Shown: positions 35,476-44,342 of the stretch, piece by piece
Numbering within the stretch: position 1 is the first letter of the stretch
How the letters are laid out: each line of letters opens with the position of its first letter
Origin: an uncultured Oscillospiraceae bacterium
Lineage (GTDB): Bacteria > Bacillota > Clostridia > Oscillospirales > Oscillospiraceae
Direction of reading: 5' to 3'
Assembly (NCBI GenBank): GCA_947632175.1
Contig: CANROC010000008.1
Span: 1-64,000, forward strand
Length of the DNA: 64,000 bases
Notes under the pieces: model-generated
Database searches by the model: none
What the model saw: only the letters and a program-made list of their open reading frames with translations
What the model was told of the DNA's origin: nothing
Translations under genes and position numbers: made by a program

Positions 35476-36660
35476 TAAGAAATATTTTAACCTCCCCCGT
35501 GGGGGAGGTGCCGAGCGCAGCGAGGCGGAAGGGTCCGTGTGGCGGCGGGAAAAGGTTTGCGGCTTCGCCGCATTCTTATATTCCCCACCCGCCCTAGCCT
35601 CCCCCTTGGGGGAGGTGGCGCAAAGCGCCGGAAGGGTCCGCCGCCGCGCCACCACCCCTGCCGCTTCGCGGCTGTCCCCTCCACTGGAGGGGCTAACGTA
35701 TCGGGAACAGGTGCGTTCATTTTGCCGGCTTCGTTATCCGCCGTAGGGGTCACCGTCCCCGGCGACCCGCCCATCGTCAATCGACCCGTCCCGAACACCG
35801 CCGTAGGGGTCGCCCTCCCGGGCGACCCGCCCATCGTCCATTGACCCGTCCCAATCAACGCCGTACGGGCCGCCGCCCACGGCGGCCCTTTCCGACTCGA
35901 TAACCACCAATTTCCGTTTTATCGAAACCGCCCCCGTCACGCAACGTAGCCGCGGGCGGACACATGGGTCCGCCCCTACGGGGAATATGGAATGTTATCC
36001 CATTCAACCAATATTGGAAATCATCGCAACGCGGGTCGCCGAGACGGCGACCCCTACGGCGTTCATCGGGGGCAATCCGAACCCTGCAACGCGGGCCGCC
36101 AGGAGTGGCGGCCCCTACGGCGTAATTGGAACGGGTTCGATTTGCCGGAATCGCTCTGTTATCCAACGCTCGCTGCCCCCCTGCCCCCCTCCTACGAGGA
36201 GGGGGTACTGAGACGGAGGCGGGCGCGAATTTTCGAAACGTTTCCCATAACTTACCCTGTAGGGGCCGCCACTCTTGGCGGCCCGCACGCAGTAAGTCTC
36301 GTTCATCGGAAGCCCCAATTACGTCCCACGGGCTCGAATACCCCGGCCCTGCGGGGCCACACCTTTTTCCGAAAAAGGGGTAGGGGAATAAGGATGCGGC
36401 GCTTTGCGCCGCCTTTTTACAAAAATTGCGCCGCAAAGCGGCGCAAAACCTTTTTGCCCCCTTTGGGGCAAAGGGGGCAGGGGGGATTCGAGCCCCCGTC
36501 CTTCGTCTCCCGTCCCCGCCGCGCGGACAAATTTAAAGAATGCGCCGCAGGCGCAACCTTTTTCGCCCCCTCCTCGTAGGAGGGGGGCAGGGGGGAAGCG
36601 AAGGTGGGATGACAGAGCGGTCCTGACAAACCGCACCGTCCCCCGACAAAGAGCCTCCCC
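35476..36660. repeat. Intergenic repeat island A
   Basis: No credible gene: the short open frames here are products of repeats and lack ribosome sites. The island contains CCTCCCCC-type palindromes at 35491-35508, 35598-35615 and 35676-35692. Hairpins with an 8-bp stem lie at 35747-35768 (one mismatch), 35807-35828, 35867-35888, 35954-35975, 36033-36053, 36093-36114 and 36263-36284. A conserved GGAATG box occurs near 35988, and a 477-bp inverted-repeat-bounded element at 36147-36623. The same modules in the same order recur in islands B and C, and in reverse in D. Confidence 0.85.
36147..36623. mobile_element. MITE-like element, copy A (477 bp)
   Basis: Terminal inverted repeats of about 59 bp lie at 36147-36205 and 36566-36623, each carrying an inner CCCCCTCCT/AGGAGGGGG hairpin. 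Between them are a GGGCCGCC/GGCGGCCC hairpin, a CCTTTTTCC/GAAAAAGG hairpin, GCGGCGC/GCGCCGC stems and a tRNA-T-arm-like ATTCGAGCCCCC stretch. No open frame resembles a transposase. Mobility is inferred from architecture and copy number only. Confidence 0.6.
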
Positions 36661-36681
36661 GCCGGGCCATCAAGCCCGCTC

Positions 36682-36710
36682 TTGAATCTTCTCCCGACCC
36701 GTGCTATAAT
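36682..36710 (+). promoter_or_regulatory. Promoter of ppk1
   Basis: TTGAAT (36682-36687), 17 bp, TATAAT (36705-36710). Start near 36717, 38 nt before the ATG at 36755. Confidence 0.75.
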
Positions 36711-36754
36711 ACCGGTAGTCAACCAAAAAAAACCTGACAGGGGATGGGATCAAG

Positions 36755-39019
36755 ATGGACGAGAAGGTTTATGACGGCGCGGGGGCCGGGGTATTTGCCA
36801 ACCGGGAGCTGAGCTGGCTGCAATTTAACGAGCGCGTGCTGGAGGAGGCGGCGGACGAGGGAAATCCGTTGGGGGAGAGGCTCAACTTCCTCTCCATCTT
36901 CCAGTCGAACCTGGACGAGTTCTACATGGTCCGGGTAGGCACGCTGCTGGACACTCTCAAAAAGGGCGTCACCGACGACAAGACGGGCCTCACCTCCGCC
37001 CAGCAGATCCGCGCGATTTTGAACCGCACCGGGGAGCTGCTGGAGCGCCGGGACGCCATTTTCCGGGACCTCTTCGTGGCGCTCCACGACTACGGCGTGG
37101 AGCTGACGCGCTTTGTGAGCCTCCAGGACAAGGCCCGGGCGTACCTGGAGAAGTACTTCCTCTCCGACGTCCTGCCGGTGCTGTCGCCCCAGGTCATCGG
37201 CCGCAAGCAGCCCTTTCCTTTCCTGAAAAACAAGGCCACCTACGCCGTGGCCAAGCTCACCTCCCGCAAGGACGGGGAGGTGAGCTTGGGCGTGGTGCCC
37301 TGCGGCGACGGGGGACTCAGGCGTCTCGTGCCCCTGCCGGGGGAGGGGCTTCGGTTCGTGCTGATGGAGGACCTCATCCGCCACTTCCTGCCCAAGGTCT
37401 TTGAGCGCTACCGGGTGGAGGGCACGGTCCTCATCCGCCTTGTGCGCAACGCGGACATCGACGTGGACGAGCCCGGCACCGACGCGGATTTCCAGTCCGC
37501 CGAGGACTACCGCAAATCCATGGAGAAGCTGGTCCGGTCCCGCACACGCCGGGAGCCGGTGCGCCTGGACTTCAGCGGCCGCCTGGACGACGACATCCGT
37601 TCCGTCCTCCGCCGGTATCTGGGCCTTTCCAAGCGCCACATGTTCCAGAGCTCCATCCCCCTGGACCTGAGCTTCGTGGGCTTCCTCCGGGACGTTCTCC
37701 GGGACAAGACGGAGCTCTTCTACCCCCGCCGCGTCCCCCAGCCCAGCCCCCAGGTGGACGTCCACAAGCCTATCATCCCCCAGATCCGCGACCACGATAT
37801 TCTGCTCAGCTACCCCTACGAGTCCATCCGCCCTTTCCAGCACCTCCTCAACGAGGCCGGCCAGGACCCGCAGGTGGTCTCCGTGAAGATGACCCTCTAC
37901 CGCGTGGCCCACAACAGCAAGATCGTGGAGGCCCTGTGCGACGCCGCCGAGAACGGCAAGGAGGTCACCGTCCTCGTGGAGCTGCGGGCCCGCTTTGACG
38001 AGGAGAACAACATCGGCTGGTCCCGCGTGCTGGAGCAGGCGGGCTGTCGGGTCATCTACGGCCTCGACAGGATGAAGGTCCACTCCAAGCTCCTGCTCAT
38101 TACCCGCCGGAGCCCGGAGGGCATCGAGTACATCACTCAGGTGGGCACCGGCAACTACAACGAGGACACCGTCCGCCTCTACACCGACTACGCCCTCATG
38201 ACCGCCAGCCCCGCCATCGGCGCCGAGGCCGCCCGGGTCTTCAACTGCCTGAGCATGGGCGAGGTCATCGAGGATACCCACCACCTCCTGGTGGCGCCGG
38301 CGTGCCTCCGGACGCGGATCTTCGAGATGATCGACGGCCAGATCGCCGAGGCCCGGGCCGGCCGGGAGGCGTATCTGGGCTTCAAGCTCAACGGCCTCAC
38401 CGACAAGGGCCTCATCGAAAAGCTGGTGGAGGCCAGCCAGGCAGGCGTGCGGATCGACCTTCTCGTCCGGGGCATCTGCTGCCTCGTCTCCGGCATCCCC
38501 GGCGTCACGGACAACATCAGCGTCTACTCCATCGTGGGCCGCTTTTTGGAGCACGCCCGGGTCTACATCATCGGCGCGGGGGAGCGCCGGAGGGTCTACA
38601 TCTCCTCGGCGGACTTCATGACCCGCAATACCCAGCGCCGCGTGGAGGTGGCCGCCCCCGTCTACGACCCCGCCATCCGCCGGCGCATCACGGACATGTT
38701 CTTTACCCAGCTTCAGGACACCGTCAAGCTCCGCCGCCAGACCCCGGACGGCGTGTACCTCCACGTGGAGCCAGAGGGCGAGCCCCTCAACTCCCAGGAG
38801 CTCTTCTACGCCCAGGCCTACGAGTCCGCCCAGCGCCCCGCCGCCGAGCCCAAACCCGCCCCGTCCCCCGAACCGGAACCCGTCCCGGCCCCGGAGCCGT
38901 CCCCCGCGCCGGTCCCCGCCCCCCCGAAAGCCCCCGCCAAGCTCACCGTCCGCCTTCCCCAACCCCGCAAAAAATCCGTAAGGTCCCTGCTGGCAAGAGT
39001 GATGGGGAGAAAAAAATAA
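36755..39019 (+). CDS. ppk1: Polyphosphate kinase 1
   Basis: Makes polyphosphate from ATP (reversible). The 754-residue protein has the four PPK1 regions: helical N-terminus (NRELSWLQFNERVLEEA), head domain, and two phospholipase-D-like catalytic domains. His443 in KVHSKLLLI is the autophosphorylated residue and His600 in FLEHARVY the second catalytic His, matching E. coli His435 and His592. An added C-terminal tail is Pro/Glu-rich (about residues 700-728) and then strongly basic, which is unusual. Monocistronic, between islands A and B, with its own promoter and terminator; the ribosome site is GGGG-like. Confidence 0.96.
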   Translation: MDEKVYDGAGAGVFANRELSWLQFNERVLEEAADEGNPLGERLNFLSIFQSNLDEFYMVRVGTLLDTLKKGVTDDKTGLTSAQQIRAILNRTGELLERRDAIFRDLFVALHDYGVELTRFVSLQDKARAYLEKYFLSDVLPVLSPQVIGRKQPFPFLKNKATYAVAKLTSRKDGEVSLGVVPCGDGGLRRLVPLPGEGLRFVLMEDLIRHFLPKVFERYRVEGTVLIRLVRNADIDVDEPGTDADFQSAEDYRKSMEKLVRSRTRREPVRLDFSGRLDDDIRSVLRRYLGLSKRHMFQSSIPLDLSFVGFLRDVLRDKTELFYPRRVPQPSPQVDVHKPIIPQIRDHDILLSYPYESIRPFQHLLNEAGQDPQVVSVKMTLYRVAHNSKIVEALCDAAENGKEVTVLVELRARFDEENNIGWSRVLEQAGCRVIYGLDRMKVHSKLLLITRRSPEGIEYITQVGTGNYNEDTVRLYTDYALMTASPAIGAEAARVFNCLSMGEVIEDTHHLLVAPACLRTRIFEMIDGQIAEARAGREAYLGFKLNGLTDKGLIEKLVEASQAGVRIDLLVRGICCLVSGIPGVTDNISVYSIVGRFLEHARVYIIGAGERRRVYISSADFMTRNTQRRVEVAAPVYDPAIRRRITDMFFTQLQDTVKLRRQTPDGVYLHVEPEGEPLNSQELFYAQAYESAQRPAAEPKPAPSPEPEPVPAPEPSPAPVPAPPKAPAKLTVRLPQPRKKSVRSLLARVMGRKK

Positions 39020-39028
39020 ACATGGAAC

Positions 39029-39068
39029 AAAGCCCCCGCGAAAGGTCCAACGACCTCGCGGGGGCTTT
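39029..39068 (+). terminator. Terminator of ppk1
   Basis: AAAGCCCCCGCG pairs with CGCGGGGGCTTT, extended by GGTC/GACC around a CAAC loop with a small bulge, then a short T-run. The loop-side sequence resembles that of the terminator at 3019-3066. Confidence 0.8.
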
Positions 39069-39069
39069 T

Positions 39070-40190
39070 GCCGCGTCACGCGGCGGCGGGGAAAAGGTTG
39101 CGGCTTCGCCGCATTCTTTATATTCCCCACCCGCCCGCCCCCACCGCCGCAGAAACGGCTTTCGATCTTCGCCGTAGGGGTCGCCGTCCCCGGCGACCCG
39201 CCTATCGTCTATTGACCCGCCCCAATCACCGCCGTACGGGCCGCCGCCCACAGCGGCCCGCCCCCCGATAACCGCCATGTACCGTTTTATCGGAACCGTT
39301 CCCGTCCCGTAACGTTGGCACGGGCGGACACATGGGTCCGCCCCTACGGGGAATATGGAATGTTATCCCATTCAACCGACATGGAAGGTTATCGGAACGC
39401 GGGTCGCCGGGGACGGCGACCCCTACGGCGTCTATCGGGGGCAATCCGAACCCTGCAACGCGGGCGGCCAAGAGAGGCCGCCCCTACGGCATTTATCGGG
39501 GGCAATCCGAAACCTGCAACGAGGGCCGCCGTGGGCGGCGGCCCGTACGGCGTAATTTGGGCGGATTCGTTTTATCGGGACCGGTCTGTTATCCCACGTT
39601 CGCTTCCCCCCTGCCCCCCTCCTACGAGGAGGGGGCTCCGAGACGGGGACGGGTTCGATTTTCCGGAACCGTTGCGACAACGTACCCTGTAGGGGCCGCC
39701 GCTCTTGGCGGCCCGCACGCAGTAAGTTTCGTCTACCGGAAACATCCGTTACGCTCCACGGGCTCGAATACCCCGCCGCTGCGGCGGCACCCCTTTTTCC
39801 GAAAAAGGGGTCAGGGGAATAAGGTTGCGGCGCTTTGCGCCGCCTTTAAAAAAATTGCGCCGCAAAGGGGCGCAAAACCTTTTTGCCCCCTTTCCGGGAA
39901 AGGGGGGCAGGGGGATTCGAGCCCCCGTCCTTCGTCCCCCGTCCCCGCCGCGCGGGAAAATCAAAGAATGCGGCGAAGCCGCAACCATTTCAAAAGCCCC
40001 CTCCTCGTAGGAGGGGGGCAGGGGGGAAGCGAGCGTGGGACGACAGAGCGGTCCCAATGACCCGCACCTGCCAAAGCCCCTCCCTCCGGGAGGGGTGGCC
40101 GCGCGCAGCGCCGGCCAGGGTGGGTGCGTCTATATAACACCGGTGGTCATCGAAAGGACGGGCCGCCAAGAGAGGCGGCCCCTACGGGTT
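39070..40190. repeat. Intergenic repeat island B
   Basis: About 1.1 kb without a credible gene. Hairpins with 8-bp stem and 6-nt loop lie at 39178-39199, 39238-39259 (one mismatch), 39322-39343, 39401-39422, 39462-39483, 39523-39544, 39693-39714 and 40160-40181. The stem at 39462 is GGGCGGCC/GGCCGCCC, a swapped version that still pairs perfectly. The GGAATG box is near 39357. A complete inverted-repeat-bounded element occupies 39577-40055. The last hairpin lies just beyond the 3' end of the minus-strand tautomerase gene and could terminate that operon. Confidence 0.85.
39577..40055. mobile_element. MITE-like element, copy B (479 bp)
   Basis: The 60-bp ends at 39577-39636 and 39996-40055 are inverted copies with about four mismatches, starting GGGACCG and ending in CCCCCTCCTACGAGGAGGGG on the inner side. 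Internal modules match copy A in order and length (479 versus 477 bp). No coding capacity. I could not identify a clear target-site duplication. Confidence 0.65.
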
Positions 40191-40201
40191 TTTACGCCCC
40201 C

Positions 40202-40543
40202 TCAGAACAACCCCCCGTCCCAGGCCCAGTTCTCCACCGGGTGGAAGCTGACGTAGACCTTGTCGCCGGGGATGTCCAGCTCGTCGGAGAGGAGCTGGGT
40301 GACGGCGGCGGCCATTTTGGCGCAGTCGGGGCGGGCGGGGGAGCCGAAGGCGCTGACGGAGACGTAGGCGCCCTTTTCAAGCTTCTCTCCGGCAAACCAC
40401 AGGTCCTTTTTGTCCTCAATGTTCACCATCAGCCACCGCTCCGGCTTGCGGATGCAGCTCACCGCCCTGCCGAACCCGGCCTTGAGGGCCTCCTTCTTCT
40501 CGGCCCCCACCGGGACTGTGACCTTCGCTTCAATATAGGGCAT
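40202..40543 (-). CDS. MIF/phenylpyruvate tautomerase-like protein
   Basis: A 113-residue tautomerase-superfamily protein. Pro follows the initiator Met (MPYIEAKVTV), giving the catalytic N-terminal Pro after Met removal. The C-terminal region (PGDKVYVSFHPVENWAWDGGLF) resembles the MIF segment ending in the Trp-containing last strand. MIF-type trimers tautomerise keto-enol substrates; the bacterial role is unclear. GGAGGT precedes the ATG. It is last in the minus-strand run rimM-trmD-peptidase-amidohydrolase-tautomerase, 21 bases after the amidohydrolase. Confidence 0.85.
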   Translation of the reverse strand: MPYIEAKVTVPVGAEKKEALKAGFGRAVSCIRKPERWLMVNIEDKKDLWFAGEKLEKGAYVSVSAFGSPARPDCAKMAAAVTQLLSDELDIPGDKVYVSFHPVENWAWDGGLF

Positions 40544-40564
40544 CGTCTTTACCTCCTAAAAAAG

Positions 40565-41404
40565 TCAAATTTGAAGTCCCAGAAGCCTCGCGGCGTTCCC
40601 ATAGAGCACCGCGTCCAGCTCCTCCTCCGAAAGCCCGGAGGACCGCACCGCCGTCAGGGACTCGCCTATGTCGTTCCACGGGCTGTCGGTGCCGAAGAGT
40701 ACCCGGTCCGCCCCGTGGGCCCGCACGAAGCGGACAAACCGCTCCCGGCCCAGCGCCTCGTATTCCGGATGGGGCGTGAGCTCGCCCGCCCGGTTGCGCC
40801 AGGGGCTCAGGGCGCAGGCGGTGTCCAGATAGACCGGCGCGCCCAGAAACGCCTCCGGCCACTGGCCCAGCCCGCCCATGTGCGCCAAAATCACCGTGGC
40901 GCCGGGGGCCGCTTTCAGGAGCCGCTCGAGCCGCGCGGGGCTTGCCAGGTCCTCGCCGGGGAAATTGGGGTCCAACCCCGCGTGGACCAGCACCGCCAGC
41001 CCCAGCTCCGCCGCCGCGTTCACGATGCGCGCATACCGCCCGTCGTCCGCCGGCGTGCGCTGGAAGAGGGGATGGAGCTTCACGCCGGGGACATTTTGGG
41101 CGGCCAGCTCCCGCAGGATGCCCTCCGGGTCCGGGCAGTCCGGATGGATGCCGCCGAAAGACCGCAAACGCCCGCCCGAGGCGTTGAGCGCGGCGGCCTC
41201 GCCGTTGATGTCCGCCGCCTGCCGGGGCTTCGTCACCACCGGCTGGAGGACGGCCATGTCCACTCCGGCGGCGTCCATGGCCTGGAGAAGCCCCGCCTTC
41301 GTCCCGTCGGCGTAAGCCCGCATGTCCGCCCCGGCGGACATCCCATCCACAGCCCTCCGGGCGATGGCGTCGGGGAAGGTGTGGGCGTGAAAATCGATGA
41401 TCAT
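40565..41404 (-). CDS. Amidohydrolase-2 family TIM-barrel hydrolase
   Basis: A 279-residue metal-dependent hydrolase of the ACMSD-like amidohydrolase family: His6 and His8 in DFHAHTF, GVKLHPLFQ with its His, VLVHAGLDP, HMGGLG, and metal-binding Asp in FGTDSPW. Such enzymes hydrolyse or decarboxylate small carboxylates; the substrate cannot be told. The start is one base after the peptidase stop, so the genes are co-transcribed. Confidence 0.85.
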   Translation of the reverse strand: MIIDFHAHTFPDAIARRAVDGMSAGADMRAYADGTKAGLLQAMDAAGVDMAVLQPVVTKPRQAADINGEAAALNASGGRLRSFGGIHPDCPDPEGILRELAAQNVPGVKLHPLFQRTPADDGRYARIVNAAAELGLAVLVHAGLDPNFPGEDLASPARLERLLKAAPGATVILAHMGGLGQWPEAFLGAPVYLDTACALSPWRNRAGELTPHPEYEALGRERFVRFVRAHGADRVLFGTDSPWNDIGESLTAVRSSGLSEEELDAVLYGNAARLLGLQI

Positions 41405-41405
41405 C

Positions 41406-42638
41406 TCAGAACGCGAAATTCCCGTCCACGAAGACGGGGATCTCCCGCCCGTCGTGGGTGGCTCCTACGATGGACAGGTCCCTGGAGCCCACCATGAAGT
41501 CCTCGTGGGTGATGGACTGGTTGAGGCCGGCGGCCTTTCGCTGGTCCTCGGTCATATCCGCGCCGCCCCGGACGTTGGGGTAGCTGGCGCCGAAGGCCAG
41601 GTGACAGCTGGCGTTCTCATCGAAGAGCGTGTCGTAAAAGAGCACGTCCATCTTGGAGATGGGGGAGTCGTAGGGCACCAACGCCACCTCGCCCAGGTAG
41701 CTCGCGCCCTCGTCCAGCGCGATCTCCGCCTCCAGAAGCTCCCGGTGATGGGGGTCCTCCGCCTCCACGCCCACGATCTTGCCGTCTTGGAAGGTGAAGG
41801 CGAAGCGGGGGATGATCACGCCGCCCACGTCAAAGGGCTTGGTGGACACCACACGCCCGTTGACGCCGTCGCGCTTGGGCGCGGTGAAGATCTCCTCCGT
41901 GGGCATGTTGGCGTTGAAGGGGACCCCCTTGGCCGACACGGAGTTGCCCCCGTCCCAGTAGTGGTTCTCCGGCAGCTCGATGACAAGGTCGGTGCCCAGG
42001 GAGTTTACATAATGCAACGATTTAAAGTTGAACGCGGTGAGCTTGGCCTTGCGCTCGTTGAGGGCCGCGTTGTGGACCCGCCACGCCTCCGCCGGGTCGT
42101 TGTCGGCGGTGATGCGCATGGTGGCGCAGATGGCGTCCATGAGCTTCGCCATGGCCTCCTCCTCGGGGACGCCGGGGAACATCTTTTTGGCCCAGTTTGT
42201 CTCCGGCAGGGCGGCGATGCACCACTGGACCTTGTCGGCCATCTGCATCTCCCGGTATTCCCGCACCGCCGGCCCGAAGGCGCGGCTTTGCCGGACCATG
42301 CGGGTGTGGTCGATGCCGGCCATGCCGTCGGGGTCGGAGCTGTCGATGGACAGGAACGCAGCGCCCTCCCGGGCCAGCGTGTTGAGCATGTCCGCCTTCC
42401 AGGGGCGCACCTCGTCGAAGATCTCGTCGGCGGCGTGAAGGACCGTCTCCCGGCTGATGACCTGGTCGCTCCAGCGCATGACCACCTCCCGGACGCCCAC
42501 GCGGTAGGCCTCCCGCGTCAGCATCCTGGCAAACGCCGCCTTGTCCACGGGGCAGTTGATTACCAGCGTCTGCCCCGGCTGGGCGTTGATGCCGGTGCTG
42601 ATGAGGAGCTTTGCGTATTTCTCAAGTCTCGGATCCAT
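41406..42638 (-). CDS. M29-family aminopeptidase
   Basis: A 410-residue metallo-aminopeptidase of the AmpS/PepS type. Family motifs: PTEEIFTAPKRDGVNG, GEVALVPYDSPI, LFDENASCHLAFG, HEDFMVGS, ending in the IPVFVDGNF region. It removes N-terminal residues from peptides in the cytoplasm. Its start overlaps the end of trmD by 17 bases. Confidence 0.93.
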   Translation of the reverse strand: MDPRLEKYAKLLISTGINAQPGQTLVINCPVDKAAFARMLTREAYRVGVREVVMRWSDQVISRETVLHAADEIFDEVRPWKADMLNTLAREGAAFLSIDSSDPDGMAGIDHTRMVRQSRAFGPAVREYREMQMADKVQWCIAALPETNWAKKMFPGVPEEEAMAKLMDAICATMRITADNDPAEAWRVHNAALNERKAKLTAFNFKSLHYVNSLGTDLVIELPENHYWDGGNSVSAKGVPFNANMPTEEIFTAPKRDGVNGRVVSTKPFDVGGVIIPRFAFTFQDGKIVGVEAEDPHHRELLEAEIALDEGASYLGEVALVPYDSPISKMDVLFYDTLFDENASCHLAFGASYPNVRGGADMTEDQRKAAGLNQSITHEDFMVGSRDLSIVGATHDGREIPVFVDGNFAF

Positions 42639-43398
42639 GGTTCATTTCCTCCCATTCTTCTTCTATCTCGGCAAGGAGCTTCCGCTCCTGCTTCGTGTCC
42701 TCAAAAGTGAGCTTTTCGTACATATCCGGCCGCCGGAGGCGCGTGCGGATAATGGACTGCTTGCGCCGCCACCGGGCGATGCGGGCGTGGTCGCCGGAAA
42801 GCAGCACCTCTGGCACCCGCCGGCCCCGCCACACCTCCGGGCGGGAGTATTGGGGGTACTCCAGGAGCCCCGCCCAGTGGGACTCGTTTTCAAAGCACTC
42901 CGGGTCCGGCAGGACCCCGGGGATGAGCCGGCAAACCGCGTCCGCCACCGCCATGGCGGGGATCTCCCCGCCGGTGAGGACGAAGTCGCCGAGGCTTATT
43001 TCCTCGTCCACGCACGCGTCGATGAACCGCTGGTCCACCCCCTCGTAGTGCCCGCAGACGAGGATGAGCTTGTCATACTCCGTGGCCAGCCTCTTGGCGT
43101 CGGCCTGGGTAAAGGTCCTCCCGCAGGGGGAGAGGAAGACGGTGTGGACACGCTCCCGGTGGGCCTTACAGAGGTAGGCCCAGCAATCCCGAAGCGGCTG
43201 GGCCTGCATCACGCATCCGCGCCCGCCGCCGTAAGGGTAGTCGTCCACCTGACACTGCTTGTTCGTCGTGAAGTCCCGGATCTGGTGGGTTTCGATGCGG
43301 ATGATGCCCCGGTCCTGGGCGCGGCCTAAGATGGATTCGTTCATCAGGTCCCCCACCGTGTCGGGAAAAAGCGTCATAATGTCGATCCAGTATCTCAT
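42622..43398 (-). CDS. trmD: tRNA (guanine37-N1)-methyltransferase
   Basis: A 258-residue SPOUT methyltransferase making m1G37. Visible are MRYWIDIMTLFPDTV, the knot region LILVCGHYEGVDQRFID, SLGDFVLTGGE and YPQYSRPEVWRG. Start at 43398 overlaps the rimM stop (TGATG). A longer in-frame reading to 43809 is a shadow of rimM and was dropped. rplS, often next to trmD, is absent; a peptidase gene follows instead. Confidence 0.97.
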   Translation of the reverse strand: MRYWIDIMTLFPDTVGDLMNESILGRAQDRGIIRIETHQIRDFTTNKQCQVDDYPYGGGRGCVMQAQPLRDCWAYLCKAHRERVHTVFLSPCGRTFTQADAKRLATEYDKLILVCGHYEGVDQRFIDACVDEEISLGDFVLTGGEIPAMAVADAVCRLIPGVLPDPECFENESHWAGLLEYPQYSRPEVWRGRRVPEVLLSGDHARIARWRRKQSIIRTRLRRPDMYEKLTFEDTKQERKLLAEIEEEWEEMNHGSET

Positions 43399-43877
43399 CA
43401 CATGCCCTCGATAAGCCGCACCGTCACGGTCCCGGCCTTTGTGTCCGCGTCCAGCAAAAATTCCTCCACCAGCGGCACGAGAATTTCCCGCTCGCCGTGA
43501 ATCTCCAGCACCTCCCCGCCGGGGAGGGACAGCACGTCCGTCACCGTCCCCAGCGCCCCGCCGTTCTCGTCTACGGCGCGGCACCCCACGAGGTCGGCCA
43601 GCAGATACCCGCCCTCTTTGAGGGGGATGTCCTCCCGGGGCACGTACACCACACGGTTTTTCACCTTTTCGGCCTCGTCGATGGAGTCGATGCCGGCGAG
43701 CTTCACGATGGCGAACCCCTTCTGCGCCCGCCCGCGCTCCACCCGCCGCTCCACGCCGTCCACAAAAAGCCGCCGGAAAGAGCACAGCGCTTCCGCCGAA
43801 TCGGCCCACACCTCGATCTTCACCTCGCCCCGGAGCCCATGGGTATTCACGATCCGCCCCGTCTCAATAAGGTCCAT
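43398..43877 (-). CDS. rimM: 16S rRNA processing protein RimM
   Basis: A 159-residue two-domain ribosome maturation factor: N-terminal beta-barrel (GRIVNTHGLRGEVKI) and PRC-barrel C-terminus (LADLVGCRAVDENGGALG, EILVPLVEEFL). It helps mature the 30S head with S19. Coupled to trmD. It is normally downstream of rpsP and khpA, but here they are 2.7 kb away beyond a cassette and island C, and it has its own promoter. Confidence 0.96.
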   Translation of the reverse strand: MDLIETGRIVNTHGLRGEVKIEVWADSAEALCSFRRLFVDGVERRVERGRAQKGFAIVKLAGIDSIDEAEKVKNRVVYVPREDIPLKEGGYLLADLVGCRAVDENGGALGTVTDVLSLPGGEVLEIHGEREILVPLVEEFLLDADTKAGTVTVRLIEGM

Positions 43878-43906
43878 AAAATCACTTCCAAGCCGCGTTT
43901 TCCCCT

Positions 43907-43935
43907 ATTGTACCACACCCGCCCCGGTAAATCAA
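43907..43935 (-). promoter_or_regulatory. Promoter of rimM-trmD
   Basis: Minus strand: TTGATT (43930-43935), 17 bp, TACAAT (43907-43912), with TGTGG directly before the -10. It overlaps the 3' end of the XRE gene and would restore expression of the separated half-operon. Confidence 0.68.
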
Positions 43936-44162
43936 TCCCGTCCCCGGATTCGGCCGCGGCGCCTTTGCAGGCCGAGGACATAGTCCGCCGAGACGCCGTA
44001 AAACCGGCACAGGGTCACCAGATGCCGTATGGGCAGCTCGTTCGCCCCGCGCTCGTACCGGGCCACCATCGTCTGACTGGTCCCCAGCAGCTCCGCGATC
44101 TGCTGCTGCGTCAGGTCCCTGTCCTCCCGCAGCCCCCGAAGCACTACCACGTATCGCTCCAC
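43932..44162 (-). CDS. XRE-family transcriptional regulator
   Basis: A 76-residue single-domain helix-turn-helix repressor: LREDRDLTQQQIAELLGTSQ then MVARYERGANELPIRHLV, ending in a basic tail. AGGAGG lies immediately before the ATG at 44168 but six bases before the GTG at 44162, so the GTG start is preferred; the difference is two residues. It diverges from the Cys-repeat lipoprotein, and two matching palindromes lie between them, so it probably represses both itself and the lipoprotein gene. Confidence 0.85.
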   Translation of the reverse strand: MERYVVVLRGLREDRDLTQQQIAELLGTSQTMVARYERGANELPIRHLVTLCRFYGVSADYVLGLQRRRGRIRGRD

Positions 44163-44180
44163 AGTCATCCTCCTCAAAAG

Positions 44181-44209
44181 ATAGTATGACTACAGAGTAC
44201 CAGAGTAAA
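44181..44209 (-). promoter_or_regulatory. Promoter of the XRE regulator
   Basis: Minus strand: TTTACT (44204-44209), 17 bp, TACTAT (44181-44186). Its -35 is one arm of the operator at 44204-44219. Confidence 0.6.
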
Positions 44210-44244
44210 GATATTTACTATTGACTTTAGTAAATATCTTTACT
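44204..44244. promoter_or_regulatory. Paired operators AGTAAA-N4-TTTACT between XRE and lipoprotein genes
   Basis: Two 16-bp palindromes, 44204-44219 and 44229-44244, share arms AGTAAA/TTTACT; their centres GATA and TATC make them exact reverse complements of each other. Centres are 25 bp apart. The first covers the regulator's -35; the second fills the spacer of the lipoprotein promoter and touches its -10. Confidence 0.8.
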
Positions 44245-44249
44245 ATAAT
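44221..44249 (+). promoter_or_regulatory. Promoter of the Cys-repeat lipoprotein
   Basis: TTGACT (44221-44226), 17 bp, TATAAT (44244-44249). Start near 44256, leader of about 87 nt. Confidence 0.82.
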
Positions 44250-44342
44250 AATGCCGTGGCGCTCCTTTGCGACAAAACGGTCGAAGTCAAATGGAAAGAA
44301 CCGTAATCCAAGGAAAAATGAAAAAAGGGGAGGAACATATCC

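Noticed and set aside
35740-36290. CRISPR array
   Set aside because: Repeats are palindromic, irregularly spaced, in both orientations and without unique spacers; no cas gene is near.
36485-36500. tRNA gene suggested by ATTCGAGCCCCC in islands A and B (also near 39912)
   Set aside because: It resembles only a T-arm; no acceptor, D or anticodon arm could be placed around it.
35476-36660. Short open frames in the islands (such as 35855-36436, 39332-40060, 45473-46069, 56404-56856) giving similar Arg/Pro-rich peptides
   Set aside because: The similarity between them comes from the DNA repeats; the frames change strand and phase between copies and have no ribosome sites.
42622-43809. Long trmD start at 43809
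   Set aside because: The extra N-terminus lies antisense-free but out of frame over rimM and lacks family similarity; MRYWIDI at 43398 is the family start.
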